Shown in pieces: positions 28,201 to 37,436 of a stretch of DNA of 64,000 nt. The stretch is from positions 868,001-932,000 of the forward strand of contig NZ_CP132942.1 of NCBI RefSeq assembly GCF_040359615.1, written 5' to 3'. The notes below the pieces were generated by a model that ran no database searches, was not told the DNA's origin, and saw nothing but the letters and a program-made list of their open reading frames with translations. Position 1 is the first letter of the stretch. Each line of letters begins with the position of its first letter. The translations under genes were made by a program, and so were the position numbers. Source of the DNA: Tunturibacter psychrotolerans (GTDB taxonomy: Bacteria > Acidobacteriota > Terriglobia > Terriglobales > Acidobacteriaceae).

Positions 28201-28235
28201 AAAAGGCTGGTGATCGTTACGACCGCCAGCCTTTT
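28201..28235 (-). terminator. Intrinsic terminator of the FecR-domain gene
   Basis: AAAAGGCTGG and CCAGCCTTTT pair perfectly around a 15-base loop, with a T run on the minus-strand side, 22 bases after the FecR-domain gene stop. Confidence 0.8.
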
Positions 28236-28257
28236 GCGCTCTATTCGCTACCCTGCA

Positions 28258-29250
28258 TTACCGGTGACCTCCGCCTCCTCCACCACCGTGAAAGCCGCCG
28301 CCACCTTGAAAGCCGCCTCCATGAGAGCCCGCGCCTGCAAATGACGCCGCACGGTAGCCGCCGGTAGCGCCGTGGAATCCATACCCTCCGCGATACCCAT
28401 AGCCACGCCCATAGAAGCCTCGGCCATAGACGAAGCCGCCGCCATAAAGGTAATAGGGAGAGTAAAAGCCGAAGCCGAAAGGACTGAAGAACGGTCCGCC
28501 AACAGGCAGCCAGTCGTATCCATACAGATAGGGATCCCATGCCCAGCCCGGCGCGAATCCGCCGTAGCCATAGGCAGGCCCATATCCCGCATACTCCGCT
28601 GCCAGATCGACATTCGCCTCGCCAAGGTACTGCGAGCGCAGTTGACTCCAGCGATAGAGATCATCCTGCGTGCGGTCCTTGTCAAAGCCAACAGGCTTTA
28701 CGCGCTCGCCCGTCAGTGCAAGCTGGTGTCCGCCCTTCACTTCGATCGGCTTCACATTGCTTTGGAGATCATTGCCGGTATAAACCGCAGCCTTGCCGTC
28801 GAAGGCCCGCACCGTATTCGCATCTGCATTGAATTCGTACAGGCCATTCTTCAGAATCTGCGTCTGACCGCCCTTCTGATCGATCAGGATCCTGTTCTGT
28901 GGGTAGAGCTGGTCGGCCTCTACCTCTGCACGTCCGCGCTCAACCGAAACCTCGGTGTGAGTCAGGTCTGGCCGTATCATCTTCACCGTGCTGTTCTTAT
29001 CCAGTCTCAGAAAGATGCCCGGCGTCAACAACATCTCCGCTTTACCGTCCGCGGTCGCCAAATACTGTCCCGGTTCCACCTCGGCCCGACCTACGGAGCG
29101 CGCCGTAACCTGTTGGCCATCAATCGAAGCCTGACCTTCTACATAATTGAGAGTTCCTGGGCGGGCTGGGTTCGCGCCGGGCTGCTGTCCAAAAGCCGGC
29201 ACAAACAGAGTCGCCAGGGCAAGGGAGAGAAGTGAAGTTAGCCTTGGCAT
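28258..29250 (-). CDS. FecR-domain exported protein with Gly/Tyr-rich tail
   Basis: The 330-residue protein has a signal peptide (MPRLTSLLSLALATLFVPAFGQ), a FecR-like beta domain (about 35-200: GQYLATADGKAEMLLTPGIFLRLDKNSTVKM), and from about 225 a low-complexity tail rich in Gly, Tyr, Phe and Trp ending in HGGGGGGGHR. FecR domains usually sit in anti-sigma regulators of TonB uptake, but here there is no ECF sigma gene or TonB receptor nearby and no inner-membrane segment apart from the signal. The start at 29250 was chosen for its AGAGG site and signal peptide. It is likely envelope associated; function unknown. Confidence 0.8.
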   Translation of the reverse strand: MPRLTSLLSLALATLFVPAFGQQPGANPARPGTLNYVEGQASIDGQQVTARSVGRAEVEPGQYLATADGKAEMLLTPGIFLRLDKNSTVKMIRPDLTHTEVSVERGRAEVEADQLYPQNRILIDQKGGQTQILKNGLYEFNADANTVRAFDGKAAVYTGNDLQSNVKPIEVKGGHQLALTGERVKPVGFDKDRTQDDLYRWSQLRSQYLGEANVDLAAEYAGYGPAYGYGGFAPGWAWDPYLYGYDWLPVGGPFFSPFGFGFYSPYYLYGGGFVYGRGFYGRGYGYRGGYGFHGATGGYRAASFAGAGSHGGGFQGGGGFHGGGGGGGHR

Positions 29251-29504
29251 TTCATAAAACCTCTGTCCAATTAGATGTGACAGAACAGTAAACGTCACAG
29301 AGGTCTTGAAGTGTGTCAGACCATTGAACCCCATGTGGTTCAATAAGTTGCTGTCGATGACCCACGTATGACCAGACCGAGACACAACGCTCTCAAAACA
29401 GCGGAAAATCCGCTCTCATCGTTGAAAACCCACCAAAAGCGAATCCAAAAAACATTTGTAAAAGTTTTGTTGTCTCGATGCGCCCACGACAAACAAAGAT
29501 TAAA
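29251..29504. other. Intergenic region before hslVU 3' end
   Basis: It carries the promoter region of the FecR-domain gene on the minus strand and an AT-rich stretch (29,400-29,500) with no supported gene. Confidence 0.35.
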
Positions 29505-29537
29505 TGAAAAAGCTGGCGCACATTCACGCCAGCCTCT
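29505..29537 (-). terminator. Intrinsic terminator of hslVU
   Basis: On the minus strand GCTGGCG, an eight-base loop and CGCCAGC are followed by TTTTT, 26 bases after the hslU stop. Confidence 0.85.
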
Positions 29538-29562
29538 TCGCTCACTCGCCAGGACGAGAGAG

Positions 29563-31161
29563 CTACAAAATATACCGCGAAAGGTCCTGATCCTTCACGA
29601 TCGAAGCGACCTGCTGCCGCACATACTCAGGGTCCACCACGACGACCTTCTCCACGCCTGTCGCGGTCTGCCTTTCAATCACGGGCAGTGGAGGCGATGG
29701 CACCTGCGCCTCTGACGTGAGAGAAGCCGAGACAGGAACCTCGCCCACGACACCCTCTTCCGTAATCTCCGCTCTGGGACTCTTAAACAGATCAGGCGCC
29801 TGGAAGCTGATCTCGTCCAGAACGCGTTCAAGAATCGTATGCAGCCTGCGAGCGCCAATATTCTCCGTGGTTTCGTTCACTTTGAAGGCGAACTGCGCCA
29901 TCTCTGCAATCGCTTCTTTCGTAAACTCCAGCTTCAGGCCTTCCGTCTCCAACAGCGCCACAGATTGCTTCACCAACGACGACTTCGGCTCCGTCAAAAT
30001 GCGAATAAAGTCATTCACCGTCAACGAATTCAGCTCAACGCGAATCGGAAAACGCCCCTGCAACTCCGGAATCAGATCGCTCGGCTTCGAAACATGAAAA
30101 GCTCCAGCCGCAATAAACAGAATGTGATCGGTCGAAACCATCCCGTATTTGGTGTTAACCGTAGTCCCTTCAACGATCGGCAGAATATCTCGCTGCACAC
30201 CCTCGCGCGAAACATCCGGCCCATGGCCACCTTCACGACCAGCAATCTTGTCGATCTCATCCAGAAACACAATCCCCGAATCTTCCACGCGCTCCACCGC
30301 AAGCCGAGTCACCTGATCCATATCGATCAGCCTGTTCTCCTCCTCCTGCACCAGGTAGTCGAACGCCTCGACAACCTTCATCTTGCGCTTCTTCGTGCGC
30401 TGTCCAAACAGGCCCGGCAGCATGTCCTTCAGGTTGATATCCATCTCCTCCGAACCCTGGTTGGAGATGACCTCAAAACTAGGCTGATTGCGGTCGCGCA
30501 CATCCAGCTCCACCGTGCGCTCATCCAGCTTGCCCTCGCGAAACTGCTGCCGCAGCTTCTCCCTCGTCCTGTGCTCGCGGTCTCCCGGCTTCTCCTCGTT
30601 GTCATCCACCGAAGCAGCAGTAGGAAGCTGAATCACGTTGCTCCCAGGCTCGTGCGTGGCTGCCGCCGCAGTTGCAGCGGTTGCAGGCGTCGCAGACGGC
30701 GTCGGAGGCAGCAGTAGATCGATCAGCCGATCCTCAGCCGCAAGCTCTGCCTTGTCCTCCACCTCTTCCATCTTCTCTTCGCGAACCATGTCGATCGCGA
30801 TCTCCACCAGGTCTCGCACAATCGACTCCACATCGCGCCCTACATAACCCACCTCGGTAAACTTCGAGGCTTCAACCTTCAGAAACGGCGAGTTCGTCAG
30901 CTTCGCCAGTCGCCGCGCAATCTCCGTCTTACCTACGCCCGTCGGCCCGATCATGATGATGTTCTTCGGCATGATCTCGTCAGCCAGCTCAGGCGAAAGC
31001 TTCTGCCTTCGCATACGGTTGCGCAGCGCAATCGCCACCGCCCGCTTGGCCGCATGTTGTCCAACCACGTATTTATCAAGCTCCGCGACAATCTCTCGCG
31101 GCGTCATCTCATCGAGCGCAAGCGCCTGATCTTCTGCTGCTCCGGGTAAAAAAATTGCCAT
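29563..31161 (-). CDS. hslU: HslU, ATPase of the HslVU protease
   Basis: The 532-residue AAA+ unfoldase feeds substrates into HslV. Motifs are intact: [17 protein letters not shown], Walker A GPTGVGKT (72-79), [14 protein letters not shown] pore loop region, Walker [10 protein letters not shown], and the C-terminal DLSRYIL that docks into HslV. It is about 90 residues longer than Escherichia coli HslU, through an Ala/Thr/Pro-rich stretch in the I domain (near 155-200) and a Val/Pro/Ser-rich insertion before the C-terminus (near 465-510). AGGAG precedes the ATG. hslV lies immediately upstream, 63 bases away, in one operon. Confidence 0.97.
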   Translation of the reverse strand: MAIFLPGAAEDQALALDEMTPREIVAELDKYVVGQHAAKRAVAIALRNRMRRQKLSPELADEIMPKNIIMIGPTGVGKTEIARRLAKLTNSPFLKVEASKFTEVGYVGRDVESIVRDLVEIAIDMVREEKMEEVEDKAELAAEDRLIDLLLPPTPSATPATAATAAAATHEPGSNVIQLPTAASVDDNEEKPGDREHRTREKLRQQFREGKLDERTVELDVRDRNQPSFEVISNQGSEEMDINLKDMLPGLFGQRTKKRKMKVVEAFDYLVQEEENRLIDMDQVTRLAVERVEDSGIVFLDEIDKIAGREGGHGPDVSREGVQRDILPIVEGTTVNTKYGMVSTDHILFIAAGAFHVSKPSDLIPELQGRFPIRVELNSLTVNDFIRILTEPKSSLVKQSVALLETEGLKLEFTKEAIAEMAQFAFKVNETTENIGARRLHTILERVLDEISFQAPDLFKSPRAEITEEGVVGEVPVSASLTSEAQVPSPPLPVIERQTATGVEKVVVVDPEYVRQQVASIVKDQDLSRYIL

Positions 31162-31224
31162 GTTGCCGTACTCCTGGTCGCATATCGCTGCGACGAAACT
31201 TTAGGGTTCTACGAACGATCGACG

Positions 31225-31881
31225 CTACTGGTTCGCTGGTGGTTCGGTCTTCAGCTCTTCCACGGTCATCTGGTCGTTGGTGTAAACGCAGATCTGGCCC
31301 GCGATCTTTAGACTCTTCACCGCAATCTCACGGGCGCTTAAATCTGTGTTTTCCATCAGAGCCCTGGCGCTGGCCAGCGCAAAGCTGCCGCCCGACCCGA
31401 TCGTCGCAATCCCCTCGTCCGGATCGATCACGTCGCCGGTACCCGAGATCAGAAACGTGTACTTCGGATCCGCCACAATCAAAAGCGCCTCTAACTGCCG
31501 CAGCATCTTATCGGTACGCCAGTCCTTGGCTAACTCCACCGCCGCGCGTCCCAGGTTGCCGGCATACTGCTCCAGCTTCCCCTCGAACCGCGCAAACAGC
31601 GAAAACGCATCCGCCGTCGATCCCGCAAATCCCGCAAGAACCTTATCCTGATAGAGACGGCGTATCTTCTTCGCCGTTCCCTTCATAATCGTGGCTCCCA
31701 GCGACACCTGTCCGTCAGCCGCCATCACGACAGAGTCGCCCCGGCGCACGCAGATCACGGTAGTCGAGCGAATTCGTCGCCCTTCGCCCAGATCCAGAGG
31801 ATGGGCAAGGCCGGACGGAAGAGTGGAGGCTTGTTTCACGACAACAGGCGACTTGGAGCTGGAAGAAGAGGCTGGCTTCAT
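31225..31881 (-). CDS. hslV: HslV, peptidase of the HslVU protease, with long propeptide
   Basis: The 218-residue proteasome-beta-like subunit has the sequence [24 protein letters not shown], in which the first Thr (residue 40) is the expected catalytic N-terminus. In E. coli only the initiator Met is removed; here about 39 residues precede it, with no start codon between, so processing of a propeptide is required. Motifs [30 protein letters not shown] and [18 protein letters not shown] are typical. The ATG at 31881 is preferred to TTG six bases earlier. It is co-transcribed with hslU. Confidence 0.96.
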   Translation of the reverse strand: MKPASSSSSKSPVVVKQASTLPSGLAHPLDLGEGRRIRSTTVICVRRGDSVVMAADGQVSLGATIMKGTAKKIRRLYQDKVLAGFAGSTADAFSLFARFEGKLEQYAGNLGRAAVELAKDWRTDKMLRQLEALLIVADPKYTFLISGTGDVIDPDEGIATIGSGGSFALASARALMENTDLSAREIAVKSLKIAGQICVYTNDQMTVEELKTEPPANQ

Positions 31882-32009
31882 GGGCAACCCCCAGTATATC
31901 GTGCAAGCGACCCGGTCCCTTCAAAGTCGCTTCCCGTTCCATACCCGGAAAGTTGTGTACTGATACAGCACCTTCTCGCTGACGATCGTCTTGCCATGGT
32001 CTATGCTTT

Positions 32010-32546
32010 TTGGCAGAGACTGTGTTTTCGCTGATTACAACCCATCTGCCGCTCACCCTCCGTTCGCCGCGAGTCCTCATCGCCATTGGTGCAACGACGG
32101 CGGCAGCAATCGGTGTGACCACCTACGCTCTCACCCGTCGCAAACCCTCGGCCGAAGAGCTGGAGCGAGAGCGTCGTGAGCTGCTGGCACGAACCGGGCG
32201 CATCACAGACGGAACCATCATGGACACGATGATCGCCGAGGTTCGGAAACCCGCGCTTGACCTCGCAGACGATCCGGAGCCAGTCCGCCAGGGTCCTATG
32301 ACGCCGGAGATGATCGTCTACGTCTACCGCATCGCCGGTGTAACGTACGAGTGCGCCCAGGACGTCACCATGCTTCCTGAACTGGTGCATGGCGTACGCA
32401 CCGATCTCCCTATCCAGGTCCGCTATGCCCCGCAAAATCCTGCGAACAGCATCGTCGTAGCAGAGACTTGGAGCGGTCTGCGCCTCGGAGCACGCGCCCC
32501 CGTGCCCTATCCCTCGGACGAAGACGAGCTCCGCGACCCGATTTAG
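32010..32546 (+). CDS. Small membrane-anchored protein, DUF3592-like
   Basis: The 178-residue protein has one N-terminal membrane segment (VLIAIGATTAAAIGVTTYAL) and a soluble beta domain with VYRIAGVTYECAQDV and VRYAPQNPANSIV, a pattern like DUF3592 (a small beta domain of unknown function). No ATG fits; TTG at 32010 or GTG at 32022 are the candidates, and no ribosome site is clear, so the exact start is uncertain. It is divergent from hslV. A repeat element lies directly after its stop. Confidence 0.72.
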   Translation: MAETVFSLITTHLPLTLRSPRVLIAIGATTAAAIGVTTYALTRRKPSAEELERERRELLARTGRITDGTIMDTMIAEVRKPALDLADDPEPVRQGPMTPEMIVYVYRIAGVTYECAQDVTMLPELVHGVRTDLPIQVRYAPQNPANSIVVAETWSGLRLGARAPVPYPSDEDELRDPI

Positions 32547-32577
32547 GCTGTACCGGCTTATTTGCCCTGCGAGGGCG

Positions 32578-32698
32578 GCGGTCACTTCGTGACGTGTATA
32601 CCGGCTTCGCCCGGGCCTCCCGATGGTCGGCAAAAGATTCTTGATCCCGACCAAAGGGAGCGCCAACCGAAGGGGTATACAAGTCACGAAGTGACCGC
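32578..32698 (-). repeat. Terminal-inverted-repeat element, copy 1
   Basis: A ~121 bp block ends in perfect 16-base inverted repeats (GCGGTCACTTCGTGAC and its complement), extending to about 25 bases with one mismatch (TATACC/GGTATA). Each end is itself a small palindrome, GTCAC-TTC-GTGAC. Its reverse complement matches 41110-41230 at roughly 90 percent by eye, with one single-base length difference. It has no transposase and resembles a non-autonomous or REP-like intergenic element. Confidence 0.85.
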
Positions 32699-32783
32699 TC
32701 CGCGCGTAGCGGGTATCTGTCCGCAATAGTGGCGTAACTCTTGTCGATTGAACCTAACCCCCGCGCAGACTACACTTAATCTC

Positions 32784-33740
32784 ATGCACATGGTCGCCAC
32801 TCCGAATAGCAAGATGCAGCGTGTTTTGCAGCTCTCGATGGTGCTCACGCTGGCGTATGTCGGAGCGACCTTCTACTTCGGTCTGCGCGCTCATTCCCTG
32901 GCCCTGATCTCTGAAGCCGGCCATAACGTCAGCGACCTGCTTGCCATCGTGCTCTCGTTTGTAGCCGTCTACTTTCAAGCTCGCCCGGCCACCGACCAGA
33001 AGACCTTCGGCTACCAGCGAGCCGGCGTGCTGGCCGCATTCGTCAACGCCGCCACCCTCATCGTGCTCGCGGTATGGATTGCGATCTCCGCGATCCATCG
33101 CTTCAGCGAGCCGGTCGCAGTGCAGCCCAAGCTGATGATGTACGTCGCCGCGGCGGGCGTTTTGATGAACGGCACGGTCGCCGCGCTGCTCTGGAAATCG
33201 TCCGGCGACGTCAACATCCGCAGCGTCTTCCTCCACATGCTCGGAGACACGCTCTCCACCGCTGCGGTCATCGCAGGCGGCGCAGCCATCTTCTTCACCG
33301 GCATGTCATGGATCGATCCCGTTCTCTCCATCCTCATCGCCGCAATGATTCTCTGGAGTTCGGTCGGCATCATTCGCGAGACGCTGAATATCCTGCTGGA
33401 AGGCACGCCGCGCAACCTGCAACTCGGCGAGATTCGTCAGGCCATGGCCTCCGTCAATGGCGTTCTCAACGTGCACGATCTCCACGTCTGGAGTCTCGGC
33501 TCGAAGTCTCATGCGCTCGCCAGCCACGTCACAATCGCCGAAATGCCGATGTCCGAGTGCGGCAATATCTTGTCGGATATCAAATGTGCCTTGCGTGACC
33601 GCTTCCAAATCACTCACACCACCATCCAATTTGAGATCACCGACTGCGAGACCACCCATGGTTGCGCAGCCCCGCCGGAGCTCGAAGAAGTTGGGGCACA
33701 CGGACATAGCCACGGGCACGACCACGACCACACCCACTAG
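32784..33740 (+). CDS. Cation diffusion facilitator (Zn/Co/Cd exporter)
   Basis: The 318-residue CDF antiporter moves zinc or related metals out of the cytoplasm. Six helices, metal site residues in GHNVSDLLAIVLS (helix 2) and HMLGDTLSTAAV (helix 5), and a cytoplasmic C-terminal domain with DLHVWSLGSKSHALASHV are present. The protein ends in a His-rich tail (HGHSHGHDHDHTH), probably a metal buffer. An in-frame TTG at 32748 would add 12 unconserved residues, so the ATG at 32784 was chosen. Resembles CzcD/ZitB. Confidence 0.93.
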   Translation: MHMVATPNSKMQRVLQLSMVLTLAYVGATFYFGLRAHSLALISEAGHNVSDLLAIVLSFVAVYFQARPATDQKTFGYQRAGVLAAFVNAATLIVLAVWIAISAIHRFSEPVAVQPKLMMYVAAAGVLMNGTVAALLWKSSGDVNIRSVFLHMLGDTLSTAAVIAGGAAIFFTGMSWIDPVLSILIAAMILWSSVGIIRETLNILLEGTPRNLQLGEIRQAMASVNGVLNVHDLHVWSLGSKSHALASHVTIAEMPMSECGNILSDIKCALRDRFQITHTTIQFEITDCETTHGCAAPPELEEVGAHGHSHGHDHDHTH

Positions 33741-33785
33741 CTCTAGACGCGGTGATGGTATGACACATCATTTTGGAGGCAGTCA

Positions 33786-35003
33786 GTGCAGGCAGTTGTT
33801 GCTACTGAAACACCTTTACGTCGTCAGCTCACGGGTCGCAGCTACCGCATAGAGTCGATCGATATCCTGCGCGGTTTACTGATGGTCATTATGGCGCTCG
33901 ACCATGCGCGAGACTACTTCTCAAGCGTTGCCATCGATCCAACTGATCCCGTTCATTCCTGGCCGGCCCTCTTCATCACTCGTTGGATCACCCATATCTG
34001 CGCACCTGGGTTCCTTCTTCTAGCGGGCACCAGCGTGTACTTGCAGCGCCAGCGCAAAAGCGCCGCTACACTCACACGCTTTCTGATCACTCGCGGTTTA
34101 TGGCTCATCTTTCTTGAGGCCACTGTCGTCAGCGTGGGCTGGTCGTTCCACTTCGGCGCGCCCATCCTCCAGGTCATCTGGGTTATCGGTGTCGCGATGA
34201 TCGTCCTCGCCGGTCTGCAGTGGCTGCCTCTCTCAATCGTCGGTGTCTTCGCTGCCGTCGTTATCTTCGGCCACAACCTGCTCGACGGCATCCACGCCCA
34301 GGCACTCGGAAACTGGGCGGACGCCTGGTACATCCTCCATCAGCGCGGGTTTCTTACGCTGAACGGCCACCCCATCATCCTGTATGGTTATCCGATCCTG
34401 CCCTGGGTAGGAGTCATGGCTCTTGGCTTCTGTCTCGGCCCTCTCTTCGTGCAGACTCCGGAACGCCGCCAGCGACTCTCCGCTCTCTTAGGCATGGCTC
34501 TTCTCGGCTTATTTGCAGTGCTGCGTCTTACCCACAGTTACGGCGACCCGGGCCTCGGGTGGCAGCACCTCGACACCCCAACCAATACCTTGATGTCCTT
34601 CTTCTCGGTAGAAAAATATCCACCGTCGCTTCACTATCTGCTCTCCACTCTCGGCGTGGTCTTCCTGTTATTCTCCCTCGCCGATTATGCCGTCGAGCAC
34701 GCTCGAGCAGAACGTATCCGCGCGTTCCTCGACGTCTACGGCCGAGTTCCATTCTTCTTCTACATCGTGCATATCTTCCTGTTGCACTCGCTGGCGCTCG
34801 CCGTAGCTGCCTCCATTCGACCGGACTGGCAGTTTTGGACCGCGCCCTATGTCATCTTCACCAGCCACTTCAAGAACTGGGGCTACTCTCTACCCGTCGT
34901 CTACGCTGTATGGATCAGCGTCGTCCTGGTGCTCTACCCGGCGTGCGCATGGTTCGCCAGACTCAAAGACCGCCGTCGCGACTGGTGGCTCAGCTACCTG
35001 TAA
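33786..35003 (+). CDS. HGSNAT-like membrane acyltransferase (DUF1624/PF07786)
   Basis: The 405-residue protein opens with RIESIDILRGLLMVIMALDHARDYF, the signature of the heparan-alpha-glucosaminide N-acetyltransferase catalytic family, followed by about ten helices. Bacterial members are predicted to transfer acyl groups across the membrane onto glycans, but few are tested. The start is GTG with GGAGG six bases upstream. It follows the CDF gene at 45 bases. Confidence 0.85.
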   Translation: MQAVVATETPLRRQLTGRSYRIESIDILRGLLMVIMALDHARDYFSSVAIDPTDPVHSWPALFITRWITHICAPGFLLLAGTSVYLQRQRKSAATLTRFLITRGLWLIFLEATVVSVGWSFHFGAPILQVIWVIGVAMIVLAGLQWLPLSIVGVFAAVVIFGHNLLDGIHAQALGNWADAWYILHQRGFLTLNGHPIILYGYPILPWVGVMALGFCLGPLFVQTPERRQRLSALLGMALLGLFAVLRLTHSYGDPGLGWQHLDTPTNTLMSFFSVEKYPPSLHYLLSTLGVVFLLFSLADYAVEHARAERIRAFLDVYGRVPFFFYIVHIFLLHSLALAVAASIRPDWQFWTAPYVIFTSHFKNWGYSLPVVYAVWISVVLVLYPACAWFARLKDRRRDWWLSYL

Positions 35004-35025
35004 GCCACCGTCAGCTCCGCAAGAA

Positions 35026-35054
35026 AAAGGCACGAGACAATCGCCCGTGCCTTT
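35026..35054. terminator. Bidirectional terminator
   Basis: AAAGGCACG and CGTGCCTTT pair around an 11-base loop between convergent genes, with A/T runs on both sides. Confidence 0.8.
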
Positions 35055-35082
35055 CTTTGGAAACTCAGAACCGTGTCGCCGA

Positions 35083-35505
35083 TTAGACCAAAGTCGCGTC
35101 CAACGTAATCGTCGCAGCCTTCAGCACCTTCGACACCGGGCAGCCAACCTCAGCATTGTGCGCCAGCTCATCGAACTTCGCCTTATCGATGCCAGGAATC
35201 TTCGCCTTCGTGGTCAGGTGAATCTTGGTGATCGTAGGCGCGCCATGAACATCGAGGGTCAGCACCGCAGTCGTCTCAATCGTGTCGGGAGTAAATCCGG
35301 CCTCAGTAAGCTGTCCGCTGAGCGCCATCGTGAAGCACCCCGCGTGCGCCGCCGCGATCAGCTCTTCGGGATTCGTACCCACACCGTCGGCGAAGCGCGT
35401 CTTGAAGCTGTACTGGGTCTCCTTCAGCGTGCCGCTCTGGGTTGAAATCGTGCCAGTGCCATCCATAATCTTGCCGTGCCATACTGCGCTGCCAGTGCGA
35501 TCCAT
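35083..35505 (-). CDS. OsmC-family peroxide-reducing protein
   Basis: The 140-residue protein reduces organic hydroperoxides in the OsmC/Ohr family. Two catalytic cysteines are visible: AHAGCFTMAL and NAEVGCPVSKVL. The N-terminal segment GSAVWHGKIMDGTGTIS matches the OsmC rather than the Ohr subtype. An AGGAG site lies eight bases before the ATG. It likely serves osmotic or oxidative stress tolerance. Confidence 0.94.
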   Translation of the reverse strand: MDRTGSAVWHGKIMDGTGTISTQSGTLKETQYSFKTRFADGVGTNPEELIAAAHAGCFTMALSGQLTEAGFTPDTIETTAVLTLDVHGAPTITKIHLTTKAKIPGIDKAKFDELAHNAEVGCPVSKVLKAATITLDATLV

Positions 35506-35599
35506 CGTATTTCTCCTTTTGTTCTTAGCTGTTGCCTATCAACAGTACCTCCTTCGATGCGGCGCCCACACCAAAGGACCTTGAAAATATCGGCCGCTC

Positions 35600-37285
35600 T
35601 TATCTGGTTCCCTGGCTAGCCTTCCGAGCCGCTTCGAACTCATCCTTAGCCTTCCACTGGATAATCGTCGGCGCGCTCAAAGCCTCCCAGCCCAGCTCCA
35701 TCCCAAAGCGATCGAGCTTCGCGTTCCCGCTGAAGTCCCAATCCTCATGGAAGTTGTCGCTGAAGTTGTGATAGTCATGCTCCGTGAAATCCTCATGCTG
35801 CTTGTGTCCCCACGCTGCATCATGCCCTTCATAAAGATTCCCCGTCTCAATCGAGAACGCCGGAATCCCGACGCGCGACAAGCTGAAGTGATCTGACCGG
35901 TAGTAGCTCCCCGCCGAAGGCCGCGGGTCCGGCACAATCGCAAGATTAAATCTCTTCGCCGTAGCCTCCACCGTCGGATAGAACGTAGTCCTCTGCGCGC
36001 CGTTCACATTTGTCTCCAGAGGAACGCCAATGGGCAGAATCATGTCGTAATTAATATCCAGCGCAATCTGCCCCGCAGGAATCGGCGGATGCTGCCCCAA
36101 ATATTCCGACCCCAACAGCCCCTGCTCCTCCGCCGTCACCGAAGCAAAGATGATCGAGTGCGGCAGCTTCACGCCCGACTGTGCCCACGCTCGCGCCATC
36201 TCCAACAACATTCCGCAGCCGGTGCCGTTATCCGCAGCGCCGTTATAAATATTGTCCCCAGCCATCCCCGGCACAAATCCCAGATGATCGTAGTGAGCCG
36301 TATACATCACAGCCTGATCTTTGCCACCTGCGTTCGCCCCCGGCAAAATTCCCACCACATTCGGCGACTGGAACGACCGCACCGTGCTCTCAATATGCGC
36401 TTTCAACCGCACCGGCAACTCCACCGCCTTGAACCCGCGCTTCCCAGCCGCAATTATCTCCGCGTCCGCATCCAGTCCACTCGACGCAAAGATCTTCTTC
36501 GCCACATCCAACTGAATCCAGCTAGCCGCCTCAAGCTGCGGATTCTTATCATCCCGCAGATAAGTCTTCTCACTCGTATTCGAATTCTTCACCACATCCC
36601 AGCCATAGCTCGCCAGGTCCGTGCGATGAATAATCAGCGCGCCCACCGCACCTTTCCGCGCCGCCTCTTCAAACTTGTACGTCCAGCGCCCGTAGTAGGT
36701 CAGCGCGTCGCCGCCAAAGAAATTCGGATCAGTCGAAGGTGGATCGCCCACGATGCACAGAATCACCTTCCCCTTCACATCCACGCCCGCATAGTCGTTC
36801 CACTGAAACTCCGGCGCATCCACGCCGTACCCAACAAACACAATCGGAGCGTCAACATCCACACTCGGCGTCAATACACGATTGCTCACCGTGTAGTCGT
36901 CCGCATACTTCAGGTCGATCGAATACAGATCAATCGAATTCCCCGCAGGCTTCTTCGGAATCAGCGACATCGTCGTCTTCTCCGCAATCACCTTCGTACC
37001 GACAAAGTTGATCTGCTGCAGATACGTTCCGTTGTCTCCGCCCGGCTTCAGCCCATACAGCGCAAACTGCGTCGCAAGGTACTTCGCCGCAATCTCGCTC
37101 CCCCGCAGCCCAGGGCCGCGACCCTCCAGTAGATCATCCGCAAGAAATCTCACCTGCGCACGAATCTTCTCGCCGTCAATCGACGCCTCCGCCGCCTTCA
37201 CCGCAGGCGGAATCGACTGCGCCATCAGCGCTCCAGAAAGGCAGAAAACCGAGGCAACCACAGCGACACCAAAACGAATCTTCAT
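35600..37285 (-). CDS. M28-family metallopeptidase with PA domain, exported
   Basis: The 561-residue peptidase has a signal peptide (cleavage near GALMAQ), a PA insertion domain (about 140-280), and the M28 co-catalytic zinc site: YTAHYDHLG, AADNGTGCGMLLE, VTAEEQGLLGS, and DHFSLSRVGIPAFS. It should act as an aminopeptidase or glutamate carboxypeptidase-like enzyme outside the cytoplasm. I chose the ATG at 37285 because AAGGAG lies ten bases upstream; the longer frame to 37312 has no site. It is divergent from the GH27 gene, sharing a 150-base region. Confidence 0.93.
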   Translation of the reverse strand: MKIRFGVAVVASVFCLSGALMAQSIPPAVKAAEASIDGEKIRAQVRFLADDLLEGRGPGLRGSEIAAKYLATQFALYGLKPGGDNGTYLQQINFVGTKVIAEKTTMSLIPKKPAGNSIDLYSIDLKYADDYTVSNRVLTPSVDVDAPIVFVGYGVDAPEFQWNDYAGVDVKGKVILCIVGDPPSTDPNFFGGDALTYYGRWTYKFEEAARKGAVGALIIHRTDLASYGWDVVKNSNTSEKTYLRDDKNPQLEAASWIQLDVAKKIFASSGLDADAEIIAAGKRGFKAVELPVRLKAHIESTVRSFQSPNVVGILPGANAGGKDQAVMYTAHYDHLGFVPGMAGDNIYNGAADNGTGCGMLLEMARAWAQSGVKLPHSIIFASVTAEEQGLLGSEYLGQHPPIPAGQIALDINYDMILPIGVPLETNVNGAQRTTFYPTVEATAKRFNLAIVPDPRPSAGSYYRSDHFSLSRVGIPAFSIETGNLYEGHDAAWGHKQHEDFTEHDYHNFSDNFHEDWDFSGNAKLDRFGMELGWEALSAPTIIQWKAKDEFEAARKASQGTR

Positions 37286-37436
37286 CAAACTCATGCTCCT
37301 TGAGTACGACATTCTTCGACACGATCAGTCTAATCGCATCTTCCCGGCGCCACGCGGTCATCCACTCCAACAGCGCACCTCTCCCTCCCCGCGTCTCAGC
37401 CGTCGGAAGTACTTTTATTTTGATATGTTTATTCGC

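Noticed and set aside
27969..28367. 132-codon frame in the gene-poor interval
   Set aside because: It overlaps the terminator and the end of the FecR-domain gene and has no ribosome site.
32410..32726. Short genes within the palindrome-ended element
   Set aside because: The frames run through the repeat and its flanks, differ between copies, and have no ribosome site.
36089..37132. Plus-strand frame opposite the M28 peptidase
   Set aside because: Arg/His/Gln-rich product typical of antisense reading of a GC-rich gene.
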